NCBI RefSeq assembly: GCF_021869765.1
Contig: NZ_CP084580.1
Location: 4,464,001-4,528,000, forward strand
DNA: 64,000 nt
Source of the DNA: Chryseobacterium sp. MEBOG06
GTDB taxonomy: Bacteria > Bacteroidota > Bacteroidia > Flavobacteriales > Weeksellaceae
Direction of reading: 5' to 3'
Shown here: one piece after another, positions 63,241 through 64,000 of the stretch
Layout: each line of letters begins with the position of its first letter
Numbering within the stretch: the stretch's first letter is position 1
The notes under the pieces: model-generated
What the model was told of the DNA's origin: nothing
What the model saw: only the letters and a program-made list of their open reading frames with translations
The model's database searches: none
Made by a program: the position numbers and the translations under genes

Positions 63241-63756
63241 ATGAGAAAGTTGTTATTAATTTTTATGATAGGTATTTTTGGGATAAGCTATTCACAGAAA
63301 GTACCTGCCGTTCTTAAAACCAGTTTTTCCAAAGAAGCTCTAAAACAGAAACTTGAAGATGAAGACGGAAAGGCAATCACTATCCAGCAGGTCCTTGATC
63401 AGCATAAAGGAAAAGTTTTGTTAATCGATTTTTGGGCCGGATGGTGCAGAGACTGTCTTCAGGCATTCCCAAAAGCTGAGATATTAGAAAAAAATAACCC
63501 GAATATAGATTTTGTGTTTCTTTCGCTGGAAAGATCAAAAGAAGGTTTTGATAAAAGCCTTGCAAGATTCAACATGAAGGATAAAGAGAACTATTGGTTT
63601 GCTTCAGGCTGGAAAAATGATTTTAATAATTATGTAGATCTGAACTGGATTCCAAGATATATGATTATCGATCAAAAATCTTCCATTGCCAAATATTATG
63701 CGATCTCCCCTGAAGATCCTGAAATCCAACAGACTATAGACAACCTTTTGAAATAG
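63241..63756 (+). CDS. secreted thioredoxin-like (TlpA/ResA-type) protein
   Basis: 171 residues from the ATG MRKLLLIFMIGIFGISYSQK, a signal peptide; the ATG at 63208 adds residues that do not fit. FWAGWCRDCLQAFP holds the CxxC redox pair, and WIPRYMIIDQKSS the cis-proline region. It probably reduces or supports disulfides in the periplasm. Confidence 0.9.
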   Translation: MRKLLLIFMIGIFGISYSQKVPAVLKTSFSKEALKQKLEDEDGKAITIQQVLDQHKGKVLLIDFWAGWCRDCLQAFPKAEILEKNNPNIDFVFLSLERSKEGFDKSLARFNMKDKENYWFASGWKNDFNNYVDLNWIPRYMIIDQKSSIAKYYAISPEDPEIQQTIDNLLK

Positions 63757-63776
63757 TTATACATTTATTTTACACC

Positions 63777-64000
63777 ATGATCATAAGAGAAGCCACAGAA
63801 AAGGATTTGGAGATCCTGTTAACATTTGAGCAGGGAATAGTTACTGCAGAGAGACCTTTTAACAGTACCCTTAAGGACGGAGAGATTCATTATTATGACC
63901 TGAGCGAATTTATTAAGTCTCCAGATGCTATTTTGATTGTTGCAGAGGAGGATAACGAAATTGTAGGTTCCGGTTATGCTCTGATTAAAAAGCCTGAAAA
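63777..64000 (+). CDS. GNAT-family N-acetyltransferase (cut by the window edge)
   Basis: The first 74 codons of an open frame starting MIIREATEKDLEILLTFEQG and reaching IVGSGYALIKKPE at the edge. IVAEEDNEIVGSGYAL is the usual GNAT beta4 strand. Substrate unknown because the C-terminus is missing. Confidence 0.85.
   Translation, partial: MIIREATEKDLEILLTFEQGIVTAERPFNSTLKDGEIHYYDLSEFIKSPDAILIVAEEDNEIVGSGYALIKKPE

Overview
The window looks like chromosome from a member of the Bacteroidota, class Flavobacteriia, most likely Chryseobacterium or a close relative. The evidence is low GC, promoters with the Bacteroidota -7 box TAnnTTTG, a kelch protein with a type IX secretion tail, a GLPGLI-family protein, a grasp-with-spasm peptide cluster, and many DUF families typical of that genus (DUF2490, DUF4919, DUF2157/DUF4401/GDYXXLXY, DUF2461). 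I saw no rRNA, tRNA or CRISPR array. Family names come from motif recognition by eye; no database search was run.

Layout. 0.1-6.9 kb is core: a DUF2490 outer-membrane protein, a CitMHS-type and a DAACS-type carboxylate transporter, a secreted protein, a small double-glycine-leader peptide, then groES and groEL. 6.9-12.9 kb is an AT-rich island beginning at the groEL 3' end, where a second, diverged copy of that 3' end is found. It carries an HNH-type gene, a RelA/SpoT-fold protein directly followed by a DGQHR-domain protein, a DUF5677-like gene, an XRE regulator with a palindromic operator-like site, and a strongly folded non-coding stretch that may be a small RNA. 12.9-28.5 kb is a scrambled accessory zone: a grasp-with-spasm RiPP cluster (14.9-18.7 kb), secreted and lipoprotein genes, several single-base homopolymer frameshifts, chimeric gene ends, a REP-like repeat family with a possible RAYT transposase remnant, an XRE / ADP-ribosyltransferase / small-protein operon, and a kelch-repeat T9SS protein.

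28.5-50 kb mixes cell-envelope genes (an MBOAT/AlgJ-type polysaccharide O-acetylation pair, and a DUF2157-DUF4401-GDYXXLXY operon) with many small genes of the sort found as orphan immunity genes (DUF2004, DUF2310, SUKH) and ordinary enzymes (DHFR-like, VOC, serine hydrolase, CHMI-like isomerase, alpha/beta hydrolase). 50-64 kb is mostly core: an FMN riboswitch with ribB, a scar of two truncated genes, an MHS-family transporter, a DUF4919 protein, an alpha/beta hydrolase-ECF sigma-membrane protein-methyltransferase operon, an ABC exporter, truA, lpxK, a purine nucleoside phosphorylase, a thioredoxin-like protein, and a partial GNAT gene at the right edge.

Best candidates for something new: the RelA/SpoT + DGQHR module beside the XRE operator and folded RNA at the groEL junction; the REP/RAYT repeat family; the exporter-less grasp-with-spasm cluster with its unusual precursor; and the XRE-ART operon whose promoter is found in two further, truncated copies.
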